A stretch of 64,000 nucleotides of DNA. Source: UBA937 sp031549725. GTDB lineage: Bacteria; Spirochaetota; Spirochaetia; Treponematales; Breznakiellaceae. The DNA is taken from contig JAVBPH010000034.1 of NCBI GenBank assembly GCA_031549725.1, positions 55,195 to 119,194 on the forward strand. The letters are read 5' to 3'. Shown here one piece after another: positions 52,382-60,150 of this stretch; the first letter of the stretch is position 1; each line of letters begins with the position of its first letter. The notes beneath the pieces are model-generated. The model made no database searches. It was not told the DNA's origin and saw only the letters and a list, made by a program, of their open reading frames with translations. The translations under genes were made by a program, and so were the position numbers.

Positions 52382-53080
52382 TTACTGCTTTGAATATCTG
52401 CCCGGTAAATCCTTGTTAAAAAATTCCGCATAAATACCGCCTGAAAACCTGCCGATGGTCAGTGTGCCGCCGCTTATGGTTGCTGTGGTGGTTGTGGTCT
52501 GTTCCTGGTCTGTCTGATAATCCAGGTAGTCTAATGTAAGTTTTGTCCCGTCATAAACGTATTCTCCGCCGAACCACTCAACCCATTCCCATCCATCGGG
52601 AGCAAAAATAATGGTTTTTCCATTTAATGAGTTTATCCATGTCCCGTACAAAAGGCTGTTTTTTCCGACCTCCGGTATAACGCCGGCTACAATCTGTCCG
52701 GTACCTTCGCTGGTATTATAATTGTAATATGCGCCGGCATTACCATTTCTGTATGCTCCGTCGGCTCTGAAATAATTGTCAGCCGCTTCCCAGCCATTGC
52801 GTTCAAACCAGTTTTTGATTACCGTACCCGTGGCGCCGGTTCCCCTGAACTGGATTAACAAAGCAGGATTACCCCTGGTCATATTACTTGCCGGATTCGA
52901 CACTTGTTCCCAATCACCCCGCCAGAAAACTTCCGAAGCTCCGGCAGGCTGGGGCATTCCTTCAACACCGAATTGTTTCAGAATATTTGCGGAAGGCCAG
53001 CCGTCACCCCGGTTCTGCGCCATCAGGTTTGCGGACATAATTAATAACAGCAAAGCTGCTGAACATACAATCTTTTTCAT
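52382..53080 (-). CDS. Exported protein of unknown function with GWP...QPAG segment
   Basis: 232 residues. The signal peptide (MKKIVCSAALLLLIMSANLMA) is followed immediately by GWPSANILKQFGVEGMPQPAG, a segment shared in part with the neighbouring 51607 and 53100 products. The C-terminal half (about 140-230) resembles a lipocalin-like or DUF5640-type beta domain (YGTWINSLNGKTIIFAPDGWEW, YDGTKLTLDYLD, TISGGTLTIG), i.e. a turn-rich pattern of secreted ligand-binding proteins. GAGGTGAT precedes ATG. It lies 16 nt before the Gln-rich gene, so these are co-transcribed. Role unknown. Confidence 0.72.
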   Translation of the reverse strand: MKKIVCSAALLLLIMSANLMAQNRGDGWPSANILKQFGVEGMPQPAGASEVFWRGDWEQVSNPASNMTRGNPALLIQFRGTGATGTVIKNWFERNGWEAADNYFRADGAYRNGNAGAYYNYNTSEGTGQIVAGVIPEVGKNSLLYGTWINSLNGKTIIFAPDGWEWVEWFGGEYVYDGTKLTLDYLDYQTDQEQTTTTTATISGGTLTIGRFSGGIYAEFFNKDLPGRYSKQ

Positions 53081-53099
53081 ATCACCTCATGCTCCTCTG

Positions 53100-53486
53100 C
53101 TATCTTGATACGGAAAGACTGCCCTGGCCGCCGGGCGCTCTTGGGTAAAATGTAACTTCAACCAGCCAACCGGCGGAATTCCGGGCCTTGAAATGAAAAC
53201 CCGTCGAGTTATCTTCTGTATCCTCATCAACTGCGGTAAACCCCGCATCCTTCAGAGCTTGTTTATAGGAACGGAAATTTGTTTCCGTAATTCCTATGGC
53301 CATGGCGTTAAAGTAATTGGCATTGTCAATTGTGGTGCTGCCATGATCAAAGGGCGGTACGGGGATCTGCTTCATGCGGGTATTCTCAGGCCAACCTTTG
53401 CCGCTGGTACTTTGGGCGCTTATGCTCACCACTGCAACCGATCCAATCATCAAGGCAATGATCGCCGGTAAAATAATCCTTTTCAT
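53100..53486 (-). CDS. Small exported protein with GWPENTRMKQI segment
   Basis: 128 residues. The signal peptide (MKRIILPAIIALMIGSVAVVSISAQ) is followed by KGWPENTRMKQIPVPPFDHG, comparable to the GWPSANILKQFGVEGMPQP segment of its neighbour. The remainder is a compact alpha/beta region (YFNAMAIGITETNFRSYKQAL) ending in a basic tail. GGGAG precedes ATG. It is 20 nt upstream of the 52382 gene on the same strand. No known family is recognised; it may be a shorter paralogue of its neighbours. Confidence 0.72.
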   Translation of the reverse strand: MKRIILPAIIALMIGSVAVVSISAQSTSGKGWPENTRMKQIPVPPFDHGSTTIDNANYFNAMAIGITETNFRSYKQALKDAGFTAVDEDTEDNSTGFHFKARNSAGWLVEVTFYPRAPGGQGSLSVSR

Positions 53487-53534
53487 TTTTTTCTCCCTGC
53501 GTATTATTTGATAGTCTCCCCCAGTCTGTATTCC

Positions 53535-54122
53535 TTATCCCGGCGGCAAACCCGCGGGCCAGCGGGTAAAGTTCAGGTTGTATTCGGTTACCTCATATCC
53601 AACCTTACCGCTTCCGTCCGCCATTTTCAGGGTGCAGCCGTTGGAAGGATCGACCCAATATTTCCTGAGCATGTTGTCAACAAAGATATCGCAGTTGATG
53701 CCCAGGAAGCGTTCCCGGCCTTTGTGGTACAGTTCAGCCTTTAGGGTTCCCCCCGCGGTGGTGTTGTACCTGTTCCAGAAATTAGTAAAATAGAGGCCGA
53801 GCATTTCCGGTTCCGCAATACTGCGGGCAATCTGCTCCTTCACCTCATTGGCGCTGTAGTAGTCGTCAAGGTACCATTTGTTTCCGTCGCGCCGGTAGGA
53901 GGTTCCCTTGGATGATGAAAAATATTCTTCACCGCCGGAGTTTCCGTTCCATAAATCCCCGTTGATGTATCCCAGAAAATGGGTGGTGCCGTTATAATCC
54001 TTCCATTTGACATAGAAATTGTTTTGCGGCGGTTTAAAAAAGTAGGCTGCACTCTGCGCAAAGACCGTCCCCGCCAAAAAAAGCAGCAGGGTTATTATCA
54101 CGATTCGATTTGTTTTCCTCAT
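53535..54122 (-). CDS. Exported protein of unknown function
   Basis: 195 residues with a signal peptide (MRKTNRIVIITLLLFLAGTVFAQ). The mature part has aromatic-rich beta-like segments (FYVKWKDYNGTTHFLGYING, YFSSSKGTSYRRDGNKWYLD), a helical stretch (SANEVKEQIARSIAEPEMLG) and a single Cys pair (C in GINCDIF and NGCTLKM) that may form a disulphide. I recognise no family. A YxxDGNKWYxDD-like segment suggests a lipocalin-like or heme/lipid-binding beta fold, but this is only an impression. It lies 13 nt before the next lipoprotein stop, within the same secreted-protein cluster. Confidence 0.72.
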   Translation of the reverse strand: MRKTNRIVIITLLLFLAGTVFAQSAAYFFKPPQNNFYVKWKDYNGTTHFLGYINGDLWNGNSGGEEYFSSSKGTSYRRDGNKWYLDDYYSANEVKEQIARSIAEPEMLGLYFTNFWNRYNTTAGGTLKAELYHKGRERFLGINCDIFVDNMLRKYWVDPSNGCTLKMADGSGKVGYEVTEYNLNFTRWPAGLPPG

Positions 54123-54135
54123 TTGTTTATTCTCC

Positions 54136-54672
54136 CTAATAATAGGTCCCCTCGGAAACGTCCTTTGTTACACAACCGCTTGAAAAAGTTACGGTGTCCC
54201 AAACGATGTAATGGGAACCTATTTTATCTACATAATCATTGGGATCTGCGGTAGGCATTATATAAACCTGAAAACTGTATAGTTTACCAAGCCCTTCCAC
54301 TGTCCGTGCCGTTATGGTATCGCTGCCGGAATAAGCGGTGGTTGCAACTTGAAACCAGGAAGTGTAATACATGGGGAGTTCCACCGTTCCGCCCTGAATT
54401 TGAATCCCCCTCATTTCAAAAATGGTTCCTGTCGTTCCATATATTGATCCTGTCTCAATAGTTCCCTGGGCATGTGCGTATAGTCCGTTATATGCGGAAG
54501 CTCCTGTTAAGGTAAATTTGCCGTTGGTAACAGGCAGTTCTTCGTTTAAAGTGTTGCTGCCGGAGGGTGTTATGGTATCTCCGCCGACGATGTCTCCGCA
54601 CCCTGTAAATGTTAATACCGCCGCGATTGCCAGTGCGGCAAATGCAATATTTATACGGTGTTTTTTCTTCAA
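54136..54672 (-). CDS. Predicted lipoprotein of unknown function
   Basis: 178 residues from TTG 54672, spaced 7 nt behind GGAG. The signal is KKKHRINIAFAALAIAAVLT, with lipobox TFTGC at about residue 25. The mature protein is Thr/Gly-rich and beta-prone (VTNGKFTLTGASAYNGLYAH, AQGTIETGSIYGTTGTIFEM), typical of small surface lipoproteins. No family is recognised. It is preceded by a three-hairpin cluster (54691-54806) that separates it from the upstream gene, so it may start its own transcript or depend on readthrough. Confidence 0.72.
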   Translation of the reverse strand: MKKKHRINIAFAALAIAAVLTFTGCGDIVGGDTITPSGSNTLNEELPVTNGKFTLTGASAYNGLYAHAQGTIETGSIYGTTGTIFEMRGIQIQGGTVELPMYYTSWFQVATTAYSGSDTITARTVEGLGKLYSFQVYIMPTADPNDYVDKIGSHYIVWDTVTFSSGCVTKDVSEGTYY

Positions 54673-54690
54673 TTATTTTCTCCTTGTGGA

Positions 54691-54806
54691 GCCATTTTCA
54701 AAACTCGGTTAGTTTTGAAAATGGCTTTGGAAAAAACCGTCTAAAAAAGCCGGTTTTTTCCCTAAACCTAAGCTTGCTTTTTTAAAAACTGAAGTTTTAA
54801 AAAAGC
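54691..54806. repeat. Cluster of three tandem hairpins between lipoprotein and exported protein genes
   Basis: (1) GCCATTTTCAAAACT (54691-54705) and its exact complement (54711-54725), loop CGGTT. (2) GGAAAAAACCG (54729-54739) and CGGTTTTTTCC (54751-54761). (3) GCTTTTTTAAAAACT (54776-54790) and AGTTTTAAAAAAGC (54793-54806), one bulged A. The first shares its AAAACTCGGTTAGTTTT apex with the hairpin at 2333-2370. The cluster follows the stop at 54868 on the minus strand. Confidence 0.75.
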
Positions 54807-54867
54807 CTCTCGGGTTTATGCATTTCCCCATCAGTCCGATTAAGCAGCATCCATGCTCTTACTAAAA

Positions 54868-55320
54868 TTATTTTACAATAACAGCTCCGCTGGATTTGCT
54901 GAGGTTTTGGCGCATTGCAAGAGATTCATTTTCAGATATTCTGTAATAACATTGAGCTTTATCCACGAAGGTCATGGTCTTTCTTTCATCATCTGAAAAT
55001 GCGTTTTTACTGTTCTTGTAAAATTCATACATTGATTTGTCGGGAAAACCCTCGTATATGGTCACGTTGCATTGGGTGGAATTGCCTGGATTAATAGTGC
55101 AGACAACCAATGTGATATTTTCAAAGCCAGTCCGGTAGTATACCAGGGTTTTTCCCTCAACAGTCTTGATACCCGCATAATCCAGCAGGGATTGTATATA
55201 CTCCCGGGATACACTGTTTGAGGATTGCGCCCAAAGATTACCTGTCATTACGATGCTTAGTAACAGGGTTGCTGCGATAAATACTTTATTCTTCATTTTG
55301 GCGATTCTTTTTTTCAGCAT
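54868..55320 (-). CDS. Small exported protein of unknown function
   Basis: 150 residues from ATG 55320, behind AAAGGAG; an internal ATG at 55296 is an alternative. The signal peptide (KNKVFIAATLLLSIVMTGNLWA) precedes a domain of about 115 residues with two well-spaced cysteines (VVCTINPG and STQCNVT) and a third in AQCYYRIS. It has alternating beta segments and a helix around SMYEFYKNSKNAF. I do not recognise the family. It is 10 nt after the 55331 lipoprotein gene, so co-transcribed with it, and the hairpin cluster follows its stop. Confidence 0.72.
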   Translation of the reverse strand: MLKKRIAKMKNKVFIAATLLLSIVMTGNLWAQSSNSVSREYIQSLLDYAGIKTVEGKTLVYYRTGFENITLVVCTINPGNSTQCNVTIYEGFPDKSMYEFYKNSKNAFSDDERKTMTFVDKAQCYYRISENESLAMRQNLSKSSGAVIVK

Positions 55321-55330
55321 AATAACTCCT

Positions 55331-56272
55331 TTAATAACTCAGCATTTCGGGTACATTGGCAAAGCCTACCCGCATGCTGCCGTCCCGCATTACGACGGCG
55401 TGCATATCCCCCTTCCGGAGAAGGGCGTTGTACCCGCCGTGTTCATCCTGATATTCATAGGTAATTTCCCAGCCCTGGGACTTCATCTGCCGGGTATAGG
55501 CTTTCATGTCATCGCTGGTGGTGCAGTAATAGTCAAACCATGCGGCATAGTAGGGCGGGAGTTTTCCCTTGTCCGACGCCAGGTTGTACTCCGCCTCAAT
55601 CTCGTTATAGTCCTGGTCATAGGCGTACATTTCCCAGTCGTCGTAACTTGAAAAGGCAATGCCAGCCTGGGGGAGGGTAGTGCCGAAAAATGACTTGGGG
55701 AGTTTATGAAAAACCGGAGTGATGGAGAACATGGCCAGTCTGGAATACCCTTCCTCCCCAAGGGCGTTGTTGTTCACCCGCAGGTAAGCGTAATAACCGT
55801 TTCCCGTCCATTCGTATTCCGAAGGGGTTCCCCAGTTTGCATCTCCCTGTTTGCTTATGCCCCCTAAAAATCCGTTTGTTTCCATCTGCTTTACAAATTG
55901 AAGTTCCTGTTTTTCATTGCAGTAAAATACAAGCCCCCAGCTTTCATAGTTTCCGTCTTTGAACTCCATGTTTCCGCTGCTGTAACTTGAAGTAAAACTG
56001 CTGTCGCCTATCCGGTGATAGGATGTTTGTTCCGCCTTCACACCTTCAATCTCTTTAGGTACAAAGTTAGGCAGCACATTACTGTCCCATACACCGTCAA
56101 TCCAGGCATTGTAGGGGTTCTCATCCCAGCCCGCGGGCAGGGCCCATTTCTTCACTGCGGCTTTGAAAGCCGGTGATCCTCCCGCATTGCCGGAAGTCCC
56201 GGATTCTTTACTGCATGATCCAGGTAACAATACGGACAATAAAATAATGCAGAATAATGGTATTTTTTTCAT
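55331..56272 (-). CDS. Predicted lipoprotein, 313 residues
   Basis: Signal MKKIPLFCIILLSVLLPGSC with lipobox PGSC at about residue 20, then a Ser/Gly linker. The mature part shows two similar segments of about 100 residues: one around WVLPNFVPKEIEGVKAEQ-type residues (VLPNFVPKEIEG...WGLVFYCNEKQELQFVKQME) and one around FHKLPKSFFGTTLPQAGIAF...AWFDYYCTTSDDMKAYTRQM, each ending in a Phe/Tyr-rich Cys-containing strand and an amphipathic helix. This suggests an internal duplication, not tested. Function unknown. It is 9 nt after the zinc-ribbon gene at 56282. Confidence 0.72.
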   Translation of the reverse strand: MKKIPLFCIILLSVLLPGSCSKESGTSGNAGGSPAFKAAVKKWALPAGWDENPYNAWIDGVWDSNVLPNFVPKEIEGVKAEQTSYHRIGDSSFTSSYSSGNMEFKDGNYESWGLVFYCNEKQELQFVKQMETNGFLGGISKQGDANWGTPSEYEWTGNGYYAYLRVNNNALGEEGYSRLAMFSITPVFHKLPKSFFGTTLPQAGIAFSSYDDWEMYAYDQDYNEIEAEYNLASDKGKLPPYYAAWFDYYCTTSDDMKAYTRQMKSQGWEITYEYQDEHGGYNALLRKGDMHAVVMRDGSMRVGFANVPEMLSY

Positions 56273-56281
56273 GGCATCCGC

Positions 56282-56773
56282 TTACTTGATGATGTTGAAC
56301 TTACCGATGACCGGAAGGGGATTCATTTTTCCCTTCACCGCGTTGATAATGCCCAGCACCGCCAGGGCGGTGACCCCCAGTCCGTACACCATCCAAATCA
56401 CGCCAAAGATACCGGTGATTACCAGGATAGCCTGCCAGGCCATGGCGACCGTAAAGATACCGGTGATGATGGCCGAGAGGATACCCAGTACAATGGAAAA
56501 GGCCAGCGAAGCCAGAAACAGAACTGTTCCCTGGTTAGTGTGATATTTGACAAAGGGTGAAGTTTTGTATGTACCGGTTAAGAGCGGGATAAAGAAAAGG
56601 ATATACGCCAGAATAGACATGGCTCTATTATCCTCCGCGTCCTTGACGCTGTCCTGGACCGGCGTTTTGACCTGGTCTGCTGCTGCCTGTCCGGCATCCA
56701 CCGCTGTTCCGCAGTTTGGGCAGAATTTTACACCCTCCTGCACATCGATTTTACAAGTTCCGCAAAAAGCCAT
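56282..56773 (-). CDS. Zinc-ribbon membrane protein (DUF4870/Tic20-like)
   Basis: 163 residues. The N-terminus MAFCGTCKIDVQEGVKFCPN carries two CxxC pairs of a zinc ribbon, followed by an acidic linker (QVKTPVQDSVKDAEDN). Four hydrophobic segments begin AMSILAYILFFIPLLTGTYK, then KYHTNQGTVLFLASLAF and two more. The K(Y/F)HxNQG motif and helix layout are those of the DUF4870/Tic20 group, whose function is unclear. GGAGGATG precedes ATG. It forms a pair with the next upstream zinc-ribbon gene at 56885, 111 nt away. Confidence 0.85.
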   Translation of the reverse strand: MAFCGTCKIDVQEGVKFCPNCGTAVDAGQAAADQVKTPVQDSVKDAEDNRAMSILAYILFFIPLLTGTYKTSPFVKYHTNQGTVLFLASLAFSIVLGILSAIITGIFTVAMAWQAILVITGIFGVIWMVYGLGVTALAVLGIINAVKGKMNPLPVIGKFNIIK

Positions 56774-56884
56774 AATACATCCTCCAAATAATTAATGGTT
56801 AGGGATTTACCATTTCGTCCTGTTGGACATTTAAAAACGTAATAACCCCAAACAAATACTTATATGAACAGCATCCCCATTCTT

Positions 56885-57391
56885 TTAATGTTGAGTTGCT
56901 GATTCGGTAAACAGGTTTTTGAAAAGGCCAAGAATATTTTCGAAACCGCCGGACTGTCCATCCGGAGTCCGGGGTATGTACTCCCAAAGAGGGGCCAGTG
57001 CGGCGGATACGGTGATCCAGAGAAAAATGCCTGCCCCGATAGAGACAATAAGAAAAATCAAATAAGCCCGGGCAAGATTACGCCGGTTGAGATTACCCGT
57101 TGTACCAAAGGCCCATTTAATAGAAGAAATGAGTCCCACAATAGGAATGGCAAACAGGATACATATTCCGATATAACCGAAGGTCCCTATAACCGCGTGG
57201 CGGCTTCCCTTTTCCGGAGGCAATTCACGGGATAGGGTATTCCCCTGGTATGTTGGCTGTACAGGCCCTGGCTGCAGAAAAGGAACCGGTTCTGCGTCCG
57301 GTGATACAGCTTTCTCAACAGGGGAACCGCAGGCTGTACAGAATTGCATGTTCCCGGGGAGATCCATTCCGCATTTGATACAAAATGCCAT
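56885..57391 (-). CDS. Zinc-ribbon membrane protein
   Basis: 168 residues from ATG 57391 (MAFCIKCGMDLPGN), with AAGGAG upstream; the longer frame adds 20 unrelated residues. The N-terminal zinc ribbon has two CxxC pairs (CIKC and CTAC). A proline-rich linker leads to two membrane segments (AVIGTFGYIGICILFAIPIVG; AYLIFLIVSIGAGIFLWITV). The soluble C-terminus (EYIPRTPDGQSGGFENILGLFKN) has no recognised domain. A C6/G6 palindrome lies 136-159 nt upstream (57527-57550) and recurs in front of the LuxR array, suggesting shared control. Function unknown. Confidence 0.78.
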   Translation of the reverse strand: MAFCIKCGMDLPGNMQFCTACGSPVEKAVSPDAEPVPFLQPGPVQPTYQGNTLSRELPPEKGSRHAVIGTFGYIGICILFAIPIVGLISSIKWAFGTTGNLNRRNLARAYLIFLIVSIGAGIFLWITVSAALAPLWEYIPRTPDGQSGGFENILGLFKNLFTESATQH

Positions 57392-57526
57392 ATTCCTTGC
57401 TCCTTCACATGGATTACTTACAGTTACAAACCGTACTGTGATTCCAGGCATTAAACGGGAATGTTTTTCAACGTTTTTGTTCCCCCTATTGCCAGACTGT
57501 CTATTTTAGATCCCGAATTTCAGATA

Positions 57527-57550
57527 GTGTTACCCCCCGGAAGGGGGGAT
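57527..57550. promoter_or_regulatory. C6/G6 palindrome, copy 1
   Basis: GTGTTACCCCCCGGAAGGGG followed by GGAT. It differs from the copy at 58535-58558 by one base. Stem CCCCCC/GGGGGG with a 4-nt centre (GGAA), followed on the plus strand by an AT-rich, T-run-containing stretch. It is either an operator/promoter element of the gene at 57391 (minus strand) or a GC-rich terminator. The equal distance to flanking gene starts favours an operator. Confidence 0.55.
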
Positions 57551-57620
57551 AGTTATTTTTTTGCACATTTTTTAATAGCCGTAGCCAATAACCCTTCCGG
57601 AAATGAGTAATACCGGATTT

Positions 57621-57953
57621 TCATTGGTGGTTCTTTCCGGGTGTGTCCTTGGTGGTCTTTTCCGGATAGCCTCCCGGCTGCTGGCCGGCAATTTTCTGAT
57701 TTTTTGGATTGCCGGCATTTGCGGTTAAAGCCCTGTCGATGTATTCCTTCAAATAATCCTTATCCGCCTGGGGAAGTAATTTCAGCTTTTCTTCGAAGGA
57801 CAATCGGCTGATATCCGCGGGTACTTCCGATTTTTTTCTCATCATCATCAGCCTCCATATGAAAATTAACCCAGTTAAATAGTATGATACCAGGTAAACT
57901 ATGTCAAGAATAAAATATATCCAAAAAGACCGGTTATGTTCTTTTCTTTCCAT
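57621..57953 (-). CDS. Small membrane protein of unknown function
   Basis: 110 residues from ATG 57953 (MERKEHNRSF), with GGAG 10 nt before; a longer frame would extend into the divergent regulator promoter. One membrane segment (FWIYFILDIVYLVSYYLTGL) is followed by IFIWRLMMMRKKSE and a charged, proline-rich cytoplasmic or periplasmic tail ending in a Gln/Gly/Lys-rich stretch. No family recognised. It is divergent from the XRE regulator gene; the start-to-start distance is only 94 nt, so the regulator may control both. Confidence 0.6.
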   Translation of the reverse strand: MERKEHNRSFWIYFILDIVYLVSYYLTGLIFIWRLMMMRKKSEVPADISRLSFEEKLKLLPQADKDYLKEYIDRALTANAGNPKNQKIAGQQPGGYPEKTTKDTPGKNHQ

Positions 57954-58001
57954 AATATGGTTTTCTCCAGAAATACAACAATTTATCCCGGTTAAGTAAC
58001 A

Positions 58002-58030
58002 TTGACCTGGTAAAAAAATATGGATATAAT
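58002..58030 (+). promoter_or_regulatory. Sigma-70-type promoter of the XRE regulator
   Basis: TTGACC (58002-58007), exactly 17 bp, then TATAAT (58025-58030), 17 nt before the ATG at 58048. This close spacing gives a short leader of about 10 nt. Confidence 0.8.
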
Positions 58031-58047
58031 AAGTTAAGGATAAATCT

Positions 58048-58401
58048 ATGCTGAGCACGAGGCTTGAATATCTGATCTCTAACCTGGGAATGAAGAAACG
58101 GGATTTTGCAGGGAAGATCGGCTTTACCCAGGGCTATATATCCATGATTCTGAGCGGGAAGAAAACCAACCCAAGCCAGCGGTTTTACGATTCGGTAAAC
58201 CGGGAATTCCATGTTAATCCCGGATGGCTCCGGAATGGAACCGGAGATGTATTTGTGTTCCCTGACCTGGATTTGTCGGCTTCCGATGCGTCCCTTCTGG
58301 CAAAATACCGGCGTCTGCCGCCGTCTGAACGGAAAATTGTTGACGAAATTGTGGACGCCATGTTGATGAAAAGTATGGCTAATACTGATGCCATACCCTA
58401 A
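58048..58401 (+). CDS. XRE-family (Cro/CI-type) transcriptional regulator
   Basis: 117 residues. The N-terminal helix-turn-helix is MKKRDFAGKIGFTQGYISMI followed by LSGKKTNPSQRFYDSVNREF. The next block, HVNPGWLRNGTGDVF, is the hallmark of phage-repressor-like XRE proteins. The C-terminus is a short helical region (LLAKYRRLPPSERKIVDEIV), too short for a peptidase or ligand domain. It is expressed from a near-consensus promoter, divergent from a small membrane protein gene, and lies between two copies of the C6/G6 palindrome, which it might bind. The target is inferred, not shown. Confidence 0.9.
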   Translation: MLSTRLEYLISNLGMKKRDFAGKIGFTQGYISMILSGKKTNPSQRFYDSVNREFHVNPGWLRNGTGDVFVFPDLDLSASDASLLAKYRRLPPSERKIVDEIVDAMLMKSMANTDAIP

Positions 58402-58534
58402 CTGTCCGGCGCCTTGCTGCGGAAAACATAATTCCTGATTTTTTTTCCCAAAAGGGGTTTCCAAGTCCGGAATTATGGCGCAGAAAAAATATACAGCCTT
58501 CACAGGATGAATTTTAAAGTATGGTTCTCAAAGG

Positions 58535-58558
58535 GTGTTACCCCCCGGGAGGGGGGAT
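58535..58558. promoter_or_regulatory. C6/G6 palindrome, copy 2, upstream of the LuxR array
   Basis: GTGTTACCCCCCGGGAGGGG followed by GGAT, one base different from 57527-57550. It lies 126 nt upstream of the first array gene. Centre GGGA; the arms extend weakly to TTA/TAA with one extra base. It may be an operator of the array (for the LuxR-type or XRE protein) or a terminator of readthrough from the XRE gene; the T-rich tail permits either. Confidence 0.55.
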
Positions 58559-58683
58559 AATTGAATTTTTGGCAATTTTTTTTGTGGAAACCCCATTTTT
58601 TTGGTACCCCAAATATATATTTCGTGTAAAATAGTATTATTGGATGGATCGTCCTGGAAAAAACTGAAAGGAGGCGATGCTGC

Positions 58684-60150
58684 ATGGACCATCCCATTCT
58701 TGCGGAAAACCAGAACCTGCGCCTGACCGTCCGGATCCCCCTGCTGGTCTGTTTTGCCATGTACGCTGCCTGGCAGATGGGGGTGGTGTACTTTTCCGGT
58801 ACCTCCCTTTCTCTGGACGGAAGGACCCCCTTACCGGTATCCGTGGACAATATGACCGCGGTTATTGCTGCGGGGTATGTCCTGGGGATAAGCCTGATGG
58901 CGCTCCTTCCCCGGTTTACCGTCATGATTGAACGGGTCGCCGGGGGGGTCGCTCTGCTGTCGGTTCTGGCCCTGTACATTCCCCTGCCGCCGGAGATCCT
59001 GGCGAACCTGTTTTATCTTCAATCCTTCTGCTGTGTCTTTATGATTGTCTTTGAGGCGGGGATCATTACCAATCTCTTTACCGAGGAAACCGCGGTGAAG
59101 CATCTTCTGGTGGGTTATGCCTTTGCCAACATAATTGTCGCGGTGCTCCAAAACGATATTGTCCCGGTGCCCTTCCCGGTGTTCCGGCTTCTCACCGTGG
59201 TTGCCCTGGTACTGCTGCTGTTCTTTTTCTTTACGCTGCCTGCCCATGTCTGGCCCCGGTATGCGAAGAAAAACGACGGTCTGGTGAAACCCCGGCAGTT
59301 CTTCGCCGGAATTTATATCCTTATCATCCTGGACTGTTTCATGACCCTCTTCGGGGGGGCAGTGGCGGAAAGTATTCCCCATGGGGTTTCGGTGTATTAC
59401 TTCTTTCTGGCCTTGTATAGCCTTGTGGTATATCTCCTCTGGAGGCGTTTCAACGTTTCTCCCCTCCGGACGGTTTCCGTGCTGGCGGCTATGGGGGCCC
59501 TGGGTTTTGTGGCGGCCATTTTTTCCCTCTATATACCGGCCCTGGGCCATGTCGCCTGCGCGCTCATTGCCGGTGGAATGACCCTCCTATGCCTGAATCC
59601 ATTTTTCTGTATACTCCTGGCCAACCGTTACCCCTCCCGGTTTATCACCCCCATCAATATCGGTATCGCCTTTGCCACGGTCCTGGTCCAGTCGGTCCTC
59701 CTGGAGGCATTCCGGAGCAACCTGCAGGTTCTGTATATTGTATACCTGGCCATAGCGGTAGCCCTGACCATCGTTTACCTGATGCTGGAACCGTACCTGA
59801 TCTACTCCTTCCGGAGACGGCCTATGGTTGCCGCAGAAACCGGAGTTGAAGCGGAAACTAATGTTGATGCCCGGAACAAATCCCTCCAGGATCCGCAGCA
59901 CGCGGAGAAGGGCTTAGATCTTCAGCCCTTTGCCTTCGACAGTCTATCCGGCCAGGAGATCCGCCTGGCGGAGCTGATCATGCAGGGTTACGGCAATGCG
60001 GAGATGGCGGAGATTCTGCACATCACCGGGAACACCGTTAAGGGCTACCGGAAGACCCTCTACTCTAAACTGCAGATCCATTCCCGGCGGGAACTGTTTG
60101 CATTGGCGGAGGAAAGCCATAACCGTAATGAAACCGGAGCAAGACCATGA
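58684..60150 (+). CDS. Membrane-integral LuxR-type regulator, array copy 1
   Basis: 488 residues. About 10-12 membrane segments (1-380), starting LLVCFAMYAAWQMGVVYFSG, form a polytopic domain with an MFS-like look, then a variable linker (about 385-420) and a C-terminal LuxR helix-turn-helix (about 423-480: LSGQEIRLAELIMQGYGNAE, MAEILHITGNTVKGYRKTLY). AAAGGAGG sits 7 nt before ATG. The protein probably senses a signal in or across the membrane and binds DNA from there. Its stop overlaps copy 2 (ATGA). First of four tandem paralogues; the palindrome at 58535 may be its target. Confidence 0.9.
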   Translation: MDHPILAENQNLRLTVRIPLLVCFAMYAAWQMGVVYFSGTSLSLDGRTPLPVSVDNMTAVIAAGYVLGISLMALLPRFTVMIERVAGGVALLSVLALYIPLPPEILANLFYLQSFCCVFMIVFEAGIITNLFTEETAVKHLLVGYAFANIIVAVLQNDIVPVPFPVFRLLTVVALVLLLFFFFTLPAHVWPRYAKKNDGLVKPRQFFAGIYILIILDCFMTLFGGAVAESIPHGVSVYYFFLALYSLVVYLLWRRFNVSPLRTVSVLAAMGALGFVAAIFSLYIPALGHVACALIAGGMTLLCLNPFFCILLANRYPSRFITPINIGIAFATVLVQSVLLEAFRSNLQVLYIVYLAIAVALTIVYLMLEPYLIYSFRRRPMVAAETGVEAETNVDARNKSLQDPQHAEKGLDLQPFAFDSLSGQEIRLAELIMQGYGNAEMAEILHITGNTVKGYRKTLYSKLQIHSRRELFALAEESHNRNETGARP

